A stretch of 64,000 nucleotides of DNA. Origin: Pyxidicoccus xibeiensis (lineage in GTDB: Bacteria; Myxococcota; Myxococcia; Myxococcales; Myxococcaceae). A program made the position numbers and the translations under genes. Position 1 is the first letter of the stretch, and each line of letters starts with the position of its first letter. Location of the stretch: the NCBI RefSeq assembly GCF_024198175.1, contig NZ_JAJVKV010000023.1, forward strand, positions 1 through 64,000. The letters run 5' to 3'. A model generated the notes under the pieces. That model saw only the letters and a program-made list of their open reading frames with translations, had not been told where the DNA came from and searched no databases. Of this stretch, positions 7,470 to 15,996 are shown one piece after another.

Positions 7470-8477
7470 TCAGCGCTCCACCAACGTCCGGTACAGGTCT
7501 CCCAGCGCCCGCGCCTCGTGCTCTACCCCACAGCGACGGCGCGCCTCCTCCGCCGCGTTGCGCCCGACCTCGCGGGCTCGCTCCGGCTCCCGCATCAGCA
7601 TGGCCAGCAGCTCGCGCAGGGCCTTCACGTCCCCTGGCTCGAAGAAGAAGCCCGTGCGCCCGTGCTCGATGAGCGTGTCCAGGTACGGCAGCTTCGACGC
7701 CACCACACAGCACCCTGACGCCATCGCCTCCACGTGCACCAGCGAGTACCCCTCCGCATACGACGGGTGCACCAGCACGCTCAGCCCCTGGTACCAGGGC
7801 TCGATGACGGACTGCTCTCCCGCCAGCGACACCCGGTCCTCGAGGCCCGCACGCAGCCCGTTCACCCAGTCCAGGTCCGGCCCCTTCGCCAGCCCCACCA
7901 GCACCGCCTTCCACTCCGGGTGCTGCGGCAACAGCGGACGGACCGCGTCGAGGAAGTCCCCCTGCCCCTTCTCCTTCCGGATGCGGCCGATGACGCCCAC
8001 ACCGTAGCGCCCGCCCTGGCCGAGCCGGCGCCACGCTTCGTCCCGGTCCTCCGGCGGGTGGAAGCGCGTCAGGTCGATGCCGTGCGAGATGACCGTCGAG
8101 GGCAGCGCGATGACCTCCGCCACCTGCCGCGTCAGCGAGACGAGCGCATCCGCGCCCCGGGCAAGGAAGCGCGTGAAGCTGGTCGGCGCCATCGAGGTGT
8201 GCCTCGTGAAGACCAACTTCACCTGACGGCCCAGCAGCTTCAGCACCATGCCCGCCAGCAGCTCGTTGTTCCGGTGCGCGTGCCAGACCACTGGCTCCGT
8301 GCGAGCACGACGGAGCAGTTCGGGCCAGGTGATTCTCGGGAGGCCGTCGTTCAGCCCCGAGCCCATGACTCGCGTCTCCGAGCCCGTGTCACGGGTCAGC
8401 GCGGGCACCACCGACTCCACGTGGCGCGTCACCCCCGTGTACCGCTTGTGGAAGTGCGGGTGGATGATGAGCGTCAT
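7470..8477 (-). CDS. GT4-type glycosyltransferase
   Basis: A second GT-B glycosyltransferase in the LPS core operon, 335 residues. It begins MTLIIHPHFHKRYTGVTRHV, has VWHAHRNNELLAGMVLK and FTRHTSMAPTSF in the acceptor half, GVIGRIRKEKGQGDFLDAV at the start of the donor half, and the canonical C-terminal signature HPSYAEGYSLVHVEAMASG with the conserved Glu pair. It overlaps waaA by 4 bp and ends 4 bp before the next GT4 gene. It resembles LpcC/RfaG-type core transferases; the exact linkage is not determinable. Confidence 0.86.
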   Translation of the reverse strand: MTLIIHPHFHKRYTGVTRHVESVVPALTRDTGSETRVMGSGLNDGLPRITWPELLRRARTEPVVWHAHRNNELLAGMVLKLLGRQVKLVFTRHTSMAPTSFTRFLARGADALVSLTRQVAEVIALPSTVISHGIDLTRFHPPEDRDEAWRRLGQGGRYGVGVIGRIRKEKGQGDFLDAVRPLLPQHPEWKAVLVGLAKGPDLDWVNGLRAGLEDRVSLAGEQSVIEPWYQGLSVLVHPSYAEGYSLVHVEAMASGCCVVASKLPYLDTLIEHGRTGFFFEPGDVKALRELLAMLMREPERAREVGRNAAEEARRRCGVEHEARALGDLYRTLVER

Positions 8478-9757
8478 CGTGGGTCCGGCCTCCCGTGCGG
8501 AAAGAGCGTCGTCATCGCCTCCGCGTTCCTCTCGCTCGCTCCGGAGATGCGCCGCACCGTCGCCTGGGCCTGCTCCCCCAGTGACTCGAGCCGCTCCGGG
8601 GACGCGAGCAACTCCGCGAGCACCGCGTGCAGGGCCTCGCCGTCCGATACCTGCACGCCGCCGTGTCCCGTCAGCAGCTCCACGCTGTCCCGGAAGTTGT
8701 CCATGTGCGGCCCGTACAGCACCGGCTTCCCCTGCCCCGCGGGCTCCAGGATGTTCTGCCCGCCCCGCTTCGTGAACGAGCCTCCCACGAACACCACCGT
8801 CGCCAGCCGGTAGGCCCTCGACAGCTCGCCAATCGTGTCCAGCACCACCACTGGCGCGCGCTCGGGATTGCCCTGCGAGCGCAGCCCCACGCCCAGCCCC
8901 ACCTCACGCCCGAGCGCCACGATGCGCGCTGCACGGTCCACGTACCTCGGAGCTATCACCAGGCGCAGGTCCAGCCACCGCTCCCGCAGCCGCCGGTAGA
9001 CTCCGAACAACACCTCTTCTTCGCCCTCGTGCGTGCTCCCCGCAATCCACACGCGCGCGCCCGGCTCCAGGCCCAGGGCGCCCCGCAGCGCTTCGTCCTC
9101 GCGCACGGGCCCCGAGGCCTGGGAGTCGAACTTCGTGTTGCCCGTCACCCGGACCCACTCCGGTCGCGCGCCCAGGCTCCGCGCCCGCGCGGCTTCCTCT
9201 TCCTGCCGCATCAGCATGAGGTCCAGGTCCTTCAGCGGGTTGCCGATGAGGCGGAAGAACCACTGGTACTTCCCCACGTTCGCCGGGGAGAACCGCCCGT
9301 TCGTCATCACCACCCGCGCCCCACCCCGCTTCGCCGCCCGGATGAGGTTGGGCCAGATCTCCGTGTACTCCAGCACCAGCAGGTCCGGACGGATGGCCCG
9401 CACCGCCCTGCGCGTCGCGCCCCAGAGGTCGTAGGGCACGTACACCACCCCGTCGATCTCCTTCGCCAGCCGGCCCTTCGCCATCGCGTAGCCGCTGTCC
9501 GTCATCGTCGACAGGATGAGCTGGCACCCTGGGAAGTGCGCTCGCAGCGGAGCGAACATCGGCGACAGCGCCAGCAGGTCTCCCGCGCTCGCGCCGTGCA
9601 GCCACAGCACCGGGCCCTCGCCCCGCGTGGGGAGGTCCTCCGAGCCGTAGAAGCCCAGCCGCTGCATCAGCCCATGACGCGTCTTCCGGTGCAGCGAGAG
9701 CACCGGGAACAGCAACGCGAAAAGCACGTAGGTGGCGAGGATGTACAGGAGGCGCAT
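8474..9757 (-). CDS. waaA: 3-deoxy-D-manno-octulosonic acid (Kdo) transferase
   Basis: Membrane-anchored GT30 transferase that attaches Kdo from CMP-Kdo to lipid IVA. The 427-residue protein has a hydrophobic N-terminal anchor (about 3-21), the Rossmann-like N-domain, EYTEIWPNLIRAAKRGGARV near 130-149, and the C-terminal motif GGSFTKRGGQNILEPAGQGKP near 322-342. Odd feature: the N-terminal motif is LHGASAGD with Asp60 where most homologues read (H/S)xSVGE with a catalytic Glu. The rest is well conserved, so it is probably active. The upstream PHP gene is 19 bp away. Also called kdtA. Confidence 0.93.
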   Translation of the reverse strand: MRLLYILATYVLFALLFPVLSLHRKTRHGLMQRLGFYGSEDLPTRGEGPVLWLHGASAGDLLALSPMFAPLRAHFPGCQLILSTMTDSGYAMAKGRLAKEIDGVVYVPYDLWGATRRAVRAIRPDLLVLEYTEIWPNLIRAAKRGGARVVMTNGRFSPANVGKYQWFFRLIGNPLKDLDLMLMRQEEEAARARSLGARPEWVRVTGNTKFDSQASGPVREDEALRGALGLEPGARVWIAGSTHEGEEEVLFGVYRRLRERWLDLRLVIAPRYVDRAARIVALGREVGLGVGLRSQGNPERAPVVVLDTIGELSRAYRLATVVFVGGSFTKRGGQNILEPAGQGKPVLYGPHMDNFRDSVELLTGHGGVQVSDGEALHAVLAELLASPERLESLGEQAQATVRRISGASERNAEAMTTLFPHGRPDPR

Positions 9758-9776
9758 GACGGCTCCGCGCCCTCTA

Positions 9777-10946
9777 TCAGATGCCCGGTCCGCGCGGCAG
9801 CACGCGCACGGGACTCGGGACTATCCATGGCCGCCACTCCGTCCCCAGGAAGCGCCCCGGCCCCCGGGCCCACACCTCCACCCGCACCGCCCCCTCTCCG
9901 GTCAGCTCCACCGACCTCCCGTCAGGCTGCAACCGGCCCTCACCCCAGACCTCCACCCGGACGGAGCCCTCCTCCGGGGCGCCAGGCAGGCGCACCCGCA
10001 GCACCTCGCCCACCCGGGCCTCCCGCCGCTCCGGGTCCAACCCCTCGAGCGCGAAGCCCGCTGGCTCGCCCAGCGCACGGAAGGAACACAGCGCTTGCCC
10101 GCTTCCCAGCGCCCGCGTCACCCGCGCCGCGGCTTCGCGCGCGTCCTCTGGCAGAGGTGAAGGCACGCGCTCCGGGGGCAGGTACATCGCCATGGATTCG
10201 AAGACCGCCTCGTACGACGGCAGCCCGTGGGCGTCGTGGGCGCAGAAGGCGATTCGGGGCCGCTCTCGGGTCAGCTCCAGGAAGCGCTCGCCGGGCTCCG
10301 GCTCCGGGGAGACCAGCACCATCACCCCGTGCCCCGGGTTGCCCAGGTACGCGCCCACAGCGGGCAGCAGCCGGCTCACCGGACTCCGCACCGCCTGCCG
10401 GAAGAAGGTGTCCGCCGAGTACAGCTCGAAGCCCGGCACCTCGCGCGCGCTGTCCGCGTCCTTCCAGGGATTGCGCCGCTGCACCGGATGCGCGAGCACC
10501 GACGTCCCTCCCGCCGCTGCCACTGCCTTCACCGCGTCCCCTGGCGGCATCCACTGGCGCATGCCCTCCAGCCGCCGCTCCATGCCGAATGCAACGAGGT
10601 GACCCGAAGAGGTGGAGATCTCCACGCCGGGCACCAGCAGCACGCCCTCTGCCCACGTGGGCGCGGGCGGGGCGAAGTCGTTGTGGTCGGTGAGCACCAC
10701 GAAGTCCAGGCCCGCCACCTTCGCCGCGCGGGCCACCTCCAGCGGCGAGCCCCGTCCATCCGAGCGCGTGGTGTGGACGTGGAAGGCGCCGCGCACCCAG
10801 GTGGGGGCGCCCTCCACCGGCGGCACCACCGGATAGCTCGCACAGGAGGCAGGCATCGCGAAGAGGCCCGCCACGCCCAGCAACATCAGCCCGAGGCCCA
10901 ACACCCCCTGGACTCCCTTCGCCACCACTGTCCGGACCCGGCTCAT
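9777..10946 (-). CDS. PHP-domain metal-dependent phosphoesterase, membrane-anchored
   Basis: A 389-residue protein with a hydrophobic N-terminal segment (about 10-32) ending near PASC, so it is exported or tethered, possibly as a lipoprotein. The PHP metal motifs follow: FHVHTTRSDG near 55-64, VLTDHNDF near 84-91, and a later FCAHDAHG near 234-241. The C-terminal third looks like a beta-rich binding domain. The PHP superfamily hydrolyses phosphoesters; the substrate here is unknown. It lies between msbA and waaA in the LPS block, suggesting an envelope role, but that is inference. ATG start. Confidence 0.75.
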   Translation of the reverse strand: MSRVRTVVAKGVQGVLGLGLMLLGVAGLFAMPASCASYPVVPPVEGAPTWVRGAFHVHTTRSDGRGSPLEVARAAKVAGLDFVVLTDHNDFAPPAPTWAEGVLLVPGVEISTSSGHLVAFGMERRLEGMRQWMPPGDAVKAVAAAGGTSVLAHPVQRRNPWKDADSAREVPGFELYSADTFFRQAVRSPVSRLLPAVGAYLGNPGHGVMVLVSPEPEPGERFLELTRERPRIAFCAHDAHGLPSYEAVFESMAMYLPPERVPSPLPEDAREAAARVTRALGSGQALCSFRALGEPAGFALEGLDPERREARVGEVLRVRLPGAPEEGSVRVEVWGEGRLQPDGRSVELTGEGAVRVEVWARGPGRFLGTEWRPWIVPSPVRVLPRGPGI

Positions 10947-11012
10947 TCCACGCCTCGCTCAGTGGGCCGGATGCCCGGTCCTTCCAGCACGCCTCGATGC
11001 ACGGAGCGGCCC

Positions 11013-11044
11013 GGCCCTGGCTCGCACCGTACCCTGTCAGGGCC
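11013..11044 (-). terminator. possible hairpin downstream of msbA
   Basis: Inverted repeat GGCCCTG (11013-11019) and CAGGGCC (11038-11044) with an 18-nt loop, about 55 bp beyond the msbA stop. There is no T-run, so it could be a weak terminator or a leader structure for the PHP gene. Confidence 0.3.
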
Positions 11045-11098
11045 GCCACACCGCGCGCATTTCAACGGCGGTTCATGATGCACGACAGCGGCAATCCC

Positions 11099-12883
11099 TC
11101 ACGCCGCGCCGCGCTCGGACGGGCCCTCCGTCTGCATCTTCCACAGCGCCGCGTAGCGTCCACCCTTCTGGAGCAGCTCCGCGTGCGTGCCACTCTCGAC
11201 CGCGCGGCCCGCCTCCATCACATGGAGCACGTCCGCGTTCACCACCGTGGACAGCCGGTGCGCAATCACCAGCGCCGTCCTCCCGGGCAGCACCGCCGCC
11301 AGTGCAGCCTGCACCTCGCGCTCGCTCTCCGGGTCCAGGCTGCTCGTCGCCTCGTCCAGCACCAGCACCGGCGCCCGCGCCAGCACCGCCCTCGCGATGC
11401 ACAGCCGCTGCCGCTGGCCACCGCTCAGCGTCACGCCTCGCTCGCCGATGCGCGTGTCGTAGCCTTCCGGCAATGCCCTGATGAAGCCGTCCGCGTGCGC
11501 CACCTTCGCCGCTGCCTCCACCTCTTCCCTCGTGGCGTCCGGCCTCGCATAGCGGAGGTTGTCCAGCACCGTGCCCTGGAAGAGCAGCGGCTCCTGCGTC
11601 ACCAGCGCGAACTGGGCTCGCACGCTGGCCGCCGTGTACCGGTTCGCGTCCACCCCATCCAGCAGCAGCTGCCCCTTCTGGGGCCGCTCGAAGCGCAGCA
11701 GCATCGACGTCACCGTGCTCTTGCCGCCACCGCTTCCGCCCACCAGCGCCGTCACCTGCCCTGCCTTCAGCTCCAGCGTCAGGCCATCCAGCGCGCGACG
11801 CTCTCCATAGGAGAAGCGGACCCCCTCCAGCACGATGCTCCGCGACAGTGTCGGCGCGGGCACCGCGTCCGGCGCGTCCTCCACCGGGTGCTTCAAGTCC
11901 AACAGCGCGTAGAGGCGCTCTCCCGCCGCACCCGCCTGCACCGCGAACTGCGTCACCCGGCCCAGCTCCTTCACGGGCTGGTACACCAGGATGACCGCCG
12001 TCAGCAGCGACAGCAGCGCCTCGGGCGGAATGAGCCGCGCGCTCGCCGCGTAGGCCAGCGCGCCTGCCAGCGCCGCCGCCGCGAGCACCTCCATCAGCCC
12101 TGGCACCGCCCCCCGCGCCCACGCCGCGCTCACCACCGCCTTCTCGTGCGCCTTCGCGTGCGCTGCGAAGCGCGCCAGCTCCGCCTCCTGGCCGTTGAAG
12201 GCCTGAATCGTGCGCAGGCCTCCCAGCCCCTCGTGGAGCTGCCCCGCCAGGTTGCCGAGCTGCGTCTGCCCCTCACGCGTCCGCTTCAGCACCTTGCGCA
12301 TCAGCCGCGAGGCCGGCAGCGCCGCCAGCGGAATCACCAGCAGCATCACGCCCCCCAGCAGCGGGCTCAGCGAGAGCACCACCGCCGTCAGGACGACAAT
12401 CTGCACGCTGTCGCGCAGGTACGCGCCCACCGTGTACATGGCCGCCGCTTCCACCGCGTTGACGTCCGACGAGAAGCGGCTGAGCAAGTCGCCCATCCGC
12501 TCGCGCGCCAGCTGCGCGGGCGACAGCGACGTGAGCTTCAGGAACAGGTCGCGCCGCAGGTCCTTCACCACCCGCTGCGCGAACAGGCCCATGAAGTAGA
12601 ACTGCGTCAGATACCCCAGCCCCTTCGCCACGCCCACCACCACCATCACCAGCGGGAAGCCCCATAGCGCGGCCTCGCGCGGCAGGTCCGCCAGCCAGGG
12701 CACACGCTGTGCGCTCGCGAAGCCCTCCTGCCCTCCCGACAGCAGGAAGCGCAGCGCCGGGCCCGTCAGGTACGCATACGCCCCCGTGGCCAGGCCCACC
12801 GCCGCCATGCCCACAAAGGCCAGCACGAGCACGCCAACGTGGGGCCGCGCATAGCGCAACAGCCGCAGCAGGATGTGACGCAT
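11099..12883 (-). CDS. msbA: lipid A export ABC transporter (MsbA-type)
   Basis: Half-size ABC exporter, 594 residues, predicted to flip lipid A-core across the inner membrane. Residues 1-310 form the six-helix transmembrane domain; the ATPase follows with Walker A VGGSGGGKST near 378-387, signature TLSGGQRQRL near 484-493, Walker B VLVLDEATSSLD near 503-514 and the switch IAHRLSTV near 534. Position between a signalling gene and waaA/lpxK in the lipid A block supports the lipid A substrate; a generic multidrug role cannot be excluded from sequence alone. The ATG lies 2 bp after the upstream stop, so the two genes are coupled. Confidence 0.85.
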   Translation of the reverse strand: MRHILLRLLRYARPHVGVLVLAFVGMAAVGLATGAYAYLTGPALRFLLSGGQEGFASAQRVPWLADLPREAALWGFPLVMVVVGVAKGLGYLTQFYFMGLFAQRVVKDLRRDLFLKLTSLSPAQLARERMGDLLSRFSSDVNAVEAAAMYTVGAYLRDSVQIVVLTAVVLSLSPLLGGVMLLVIPLAALPASRLMRKVLKRTREGQTQLGNLAGQLHEGLGGLRTIQAFNGQEAELARFAAHAKAHEKAVVSAAWARGAVPGLMEVLAAAALAGALAYAASARLIPPEALLSLLTAVILVYQPVKELGRVTQFAVQAGAAGERLYALLDLKHPVEDAPDAVPAPTLSRSIVLEGVRFSYGERRALDGLTLELKAGQVTALVGGSGGGKSTVTSMLLRFERPQKGQLLLDGVDANRYTAASVRAQFALVTQEPLLFQGTVLDNLRYARPDATREEVEAAAKVAHADGFIRALPEGYDTRIGERGVTLSGGQRQRLCIARAVLARAPVLVLDEATSSLDPESEREVQAALAAVLPGRTALVIAHRLSTVVNADVLHVMEAGRAVESGTHAELLQKGGRYAALWKMQTEGPSERGAA

Positions 12884-12885
12884 GA

Positions 12886-14769
12886 CTAGCGCCCCACCTT
12901 ACGCAGTGCCGCCTTCGCGAGCTGGGAGTACGGGTTGTACTCCAGCACCTTCAGCAGCTTCTTGCGCGCCAGCGGCGCGTCACCCAGGTCCGTGTCGATG
13001 ATGGCCGCGATGATGTGCAGCCGCTCCACGTACGGCCCCAGCGACAGCGCCTTCTTCAGCACCTTCTGCGCCTTCTGCGCCCGCACCAGCGGAGCCCCCG
13101 GCGCCGCCATGTACGTCGCCCAGGCCAGGAACGCGTAGTACTCCGGCTCCTCGGGGTTGAGCGTCACCGCCTCCTCGAAGGCCCGCATCGCCGTGGGGAA
13201 GTCGCGGCGCTTCAGCGCGGACTCTCCCCGGCGCAGCGCAATCTCCGCCTCCACCACCACCGCCGTGTTGCGCCCCACGTCCAGCCGGCTGAAGAGGTAC
13301 TGGAGGTACGCCTTGCGCTTCTCGTCCACGCTCAGCACCCGGTACGAGGCCGAGAGCTTCTCCTGCACCGACTCCAGCAAGTCCCTCAGGTCCGAGATGT
13401 CGAACTCGGCGTATGTGTCCGGATGGAAGCGCATCGCCGTCTCGTGGTACGCGCGCTCCACCGCCTCCGTGTCCGCGGCGATGTCCAGCCCCAGGCTGCC
13501 GAAGTAGCTGCGGGTGATGATGCGCACCGCCTCCTCACGCAGCGAGGCCGCCGTCTCCGGTGGCAGCGCCTTGCGCTTGCGGGGCGCAATCCGGTCCGGC
13601 AGCACCGCGTTGGACAGCACGTCCGTCCCCGTGGCCACCGGCGTCGGCGAGAAGGTCACCCCGCCCGTCAGCTTCAGGAACCACAGCAGCGACACCGCCG
13701 TGCCCAGCTCGCCGCGCCCGTGCGCCAGCAGGTCCCTCAGCACGATGCGCCCGTTGACCTGCATCGCAATCTTCAGGTCGTCCGTGTCCAGCGCCATCGC
13801 CTGCAAATCCCGCCCGAACTCGGGCGAGCGCACCGGGTACTCGCCCAGGTTCGCCCGCAGCGACGCCGCCATCACCTTCAGCGGGAAGCACCGCCGCGCG
13901 CCCGCCAGCACCGGCGCCAGCGGAGGGACTTCCACCGCGGCCACCTCTTTCGTGAACTCGTCGCCCGAGTAGAAGGCATAGCGCCCCTCGCGCATGCCCA
14001 GCACCCGCTCCAGCCGGTCCTTCGTGTAGTCGCGCAGCAGCTGCAACAGCTCGTCGCCCGCCGCCTCCACGCCCACGTCCGCCAGCGCCGCGCCGATGCG
14101 CAGCCCGGAGCCCAGCGCCTCCACCAGCCGCTCCGCCTGCACCGCGGTGAGCACCTGGCGGTCCAGCAGGAAGCGGGGCAGCGAGTCCGCCTTCGCGGAC
14201 GAGTCGTAGCTCACCGCCGCGCCCCGCAGGAAGTACACCCGCCGGCTCAAGTCCCTGTGCGCCACCACCAGCACGCCGTCCCGGCGCAGCCGGTAGAGCG
14301 AGTGCAGGAGGCCAGGCAGCGGGTAGCCCCGCAGCTCGCCCGAGTTCACCGCCGGCCGCGACAGCGTGGCCGCCAGCCCGGTGAGCGGCACGGCCTGCGC
14401 CGCGCGCACCAGCGCCTCCAGCCGGGGCACCAGCTCGCCCGGCTTGAGGGGGTCCGCCACGTACGCGTTCACCTTCAGGTCCAGCACCGCCGCCACGCCG
14501 CGCGCCCGGCCCAGGTGCCCCTTGTCGATGGCGACGATGGGCACCCGCCCACCCTGGCTGTGCGCCCGGATGAGGTGCACCACGTGCGCGTTGTCCACCC
14601 GGGGCAGGTCCACCGACAGCACCACCACGTCCGGGTTGTCCGCGGCGAAGTGCTCCATCGCCGTCACCGGGTCATTCACCGCGCGCACGGTGTACCCGGC
14701 CTGGGAGAGCAGGCCCTTCAGGTGCTCGAGCGTGGGGGGATGGCTCTCGGCGAGCAGAAGCGTCTTCAA
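12886..14769 (-). CDS. receiver-like/PATAN(DUF4388)/DnaJ/TPR regulatory protein
   Basis: A 627-residue multidomain cytoplasmic protein. Residues 1-125 are a response-regulator fold with Asp54 in LSVDLP, but the usual N-terminal acidic pair is reduced to Glu8 and the conserved Lys is missing (YVADPLKP), so phosphorylation is doubtful. Residues about 145-260 form a DUF4388/PATAN domain; a second, degenerate one may lie at about 300-380. A J-domain-like segment has HPD in RFHPDTY near 447, and residues 515-627 look like TPR repeats. It starts with TTG, with GAG upstream. It leads the msbA gene (2 bp gap) and is divergent from lpxB, so it may help regulate lipid A genes; this is inference. Confidence 0.8.
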   Translation of the reverse strand: MKTLLLAESHPPTLEHLKGLLSQAGYTVRAVNDPVTAMEHFAADNPDVVVLSVDLPRVDNAHVVHLIRAHSQGGRVPIVAIDKGHLGRARGVAAVLDLKVNAYVADPLKPGELVPRLEALVRAAQAVPLTGLAATLSRPAVNSGELRGYPLPGLLHSLYRLRRDGVLVVAHRDLSRRVYFLRGAAVSYDSSAKADSLPRFLLDRQVLTAVQAERLVEALGSGLRIGAALADVGVEAAGDELLQLLRDYTKDRLERVLGMREGRYAFYSGDEFTKEVAAVEVPPLAPVLAGARRCFPLKVMAASLRANLGEYPVRSPEFGRDLQAMALDTDDLKIAMQVNGRIVLRDLLAHGRGELGTAVSLLWFLKLTGGVTFSPTPVATGTDVLSNAVLPDRIAPRKRKALPPETAASLREEAVRIITRSYFGSLGLDIAADTEAVERAYHETAMRFHPDTYAEFDISDLRDLLESVQEKLSASYRVLSVDEKRKAYLQYLFSRLDVGRNTAVVVEAEIALRRGESALKRRDFPTAMRAFEEAVTLNPEEPEYYAFLAWATYMAAPGAPLVRAQKAQKVLKKALSLGPYVERLHIIAAIIDTDLGDAPLARKKLLKVLEYNPYSQLAKAALRKVGR

Positions 14770-14798
14770 GGGTAGCTCACTCTACACCTTCACCCGCT

Positions 14799-14820
14799 CG
14801 CGCATCAGGTACGATGCGCG
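14799..14820. promoter_or_regulatory. perfect inverted repeat between divergent lpxB and the PATAN gene
   Basis: CGCGCATC (14799-14806), AGGTAC, GATGCGCG (14813-14820): an 8-bp perfect dyad with a 6-nt centre, only 7 bp before the lpxB ATG. It could be an operator for either divergent gene or a 5'-leader hairpin hiding the lpxB ribosome site. No clear sigma70 promoter was seen. Confidence 0.4.
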
Positions 14821-14827
14821 CCCCCTC

Positions 14828-15979
14828 ATGACGCCCCCGCCCCGCATCCTCGTCGTGGCCGGCGAGGCCTCCGGTGACACCCACGCCGCCGAGCTCGTCG
14901 CCGCCCTCCAGGCCCGCCGTCCGGACCTCACCTTCTTCGGCATGGGCGGCTCGCGCCTGGCCGCCCGGGGGGTGGAGCTCCTCTTCGACGCCCGCGAGGT
15001 GTCCGTCATGGGCATCACCGAGGTGCTGCCCCGTATCCCCCGGATCTTGCAGATCCTCAAGGGACTGACGGCCGCCGCCGCCGAGCGCCGCCCCGACGTC
15101 GCCATCCTGGTGGACATCCCCGACTTCAACCTGCGACTGGCGGAGAAGCTGAAGGCGCTGGGAGTCCCAGTCGCCTACTACGTCTCCCCCATGATCTGGG
15201 CCTGGCGGCGTGGCCGGGTGCGCACCATCAAGCGCCTGGTGGACCGGATGCTCTGCATCCTCCCCTTCGAGGAGGAGTTCTACCGGGAGGCCGGCGTCAG
15301 CGCCCGCTATGTGGGCAGCCCCGTGGTGGAGCAGGTCCCCGCACCCGACAGCCCCGCCGCCTTCCGCGAGCGCCTGGGGCTGGTAAAGGACGCCCCCACC
15401 CTGGCGCTGCTCCCCGGCAGCCGGATGAGCGAAATCCGACGTCTGCTGCCCACCATGGTGGACGCGGCGAAGCGGCTCGCCGCCGAGCGCCCCGGGCTCC
15501 AGGTCGTCGTGCCCGTGGCGCCCACCATCCCCCGCGAGGAGGTGGTGTCCCGGTTCGAGGGCAGCGGCTTGACGCCCATCCTGGTGGAGGGCCAGGCCCC
15601 CGAGGTGGTCGGCGCCAGCGACGCGGCGGTGGTGGCCTCCGGTACCGCCGTACTGGAAGCCGGGCTGATGCAGCGGCCGCTCGTCGTCGTGTACCGGGTC
15701 TCCCTCATCACGTACTGGGTGGGCCGGCTGATGCTGAAGGTGGCCTTCGTCTCGCTGGTCAACCTGCTGGCCGGCAGGAAGGTGGTGCCGGAGCTGCTCC
15801 AGGGCGAGATGACGCCCGAGCGCATCGCCGAGGAGGTCCGCCGGGTGTGGGTTCCCGGGGCGCCCCGGGACGAGATGCTGCGCGGGCTGGCGGAGATGCG
15901 CGGGCGCCTGGGGGAGAACAGGGCCGCCACCCTGGCGGCGGAGGCCGTGCTGGAGCTACTGCCCCCGCGCTCCATTTAG
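14828..15979 (+). CDS. lpxB: lipid A disaccharide synthase
   Basis: Condenses UDP-2,3-diacylglucosamine with 2,3-diacylglucosamine 1-phosphate to form the lipid A disaccharide at the inner membrane. The chosen ATG gives 383 residues and the family opening ILVVAGEASGDTHAAELV with GEASGD near 10-15; the open frame extends further 5' but into the divergent gene. Further motifs are FFGMGG near 38, YYVSPMIWAWRRGR near 117 and LLPGSRMSEIRRLLPTM near 195. It is followed by a GT2 gene 17 bp downstream. It is the only core lpx gene of the block on the plus strand. Confidence 0.95.
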   Translation: MTPPPRILVVAGEASGDTHAAELVAALQARRPDLTFFGMGGSRLAARGVELLFDAREVSVMGITEVLPRIPRILQILKGLTAAAAERRPDVAILVDIPDFNLRLAEKLKALGVPVAYYVSPMIWAWRRGRVRTIKRLVDRMLCILPFEEEFYREAGVSARYVGSPVVEQVPAPDSPAAFRERLGLVKDAPTLALLPGSRMSEIRRLLPTMVDAAKRLAAERPGLQVVVPVAPTIPREEVVSRFEGSGLTPILVEGQAPEVVGASDAAVVASGTAVLEAGLMQRPLVVVYRVSLITYWVGRLMLKVAFVSLVNLLAGRKVVPELLQGEMTPERIAEEVRRVWVPGAPRDEMLRGLAEMRGRLGENRAATLAAEAVLELLPPRSI

Positions 15980-15996
15980 GGTATGTCGGCCGGGTC

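Noticed and set aside
14366..14827. Longer N-terminus for LpxB
   Set aside because: It runs through the divergent PATAN gene; the family start motif lies directly after the ATG at 14828.
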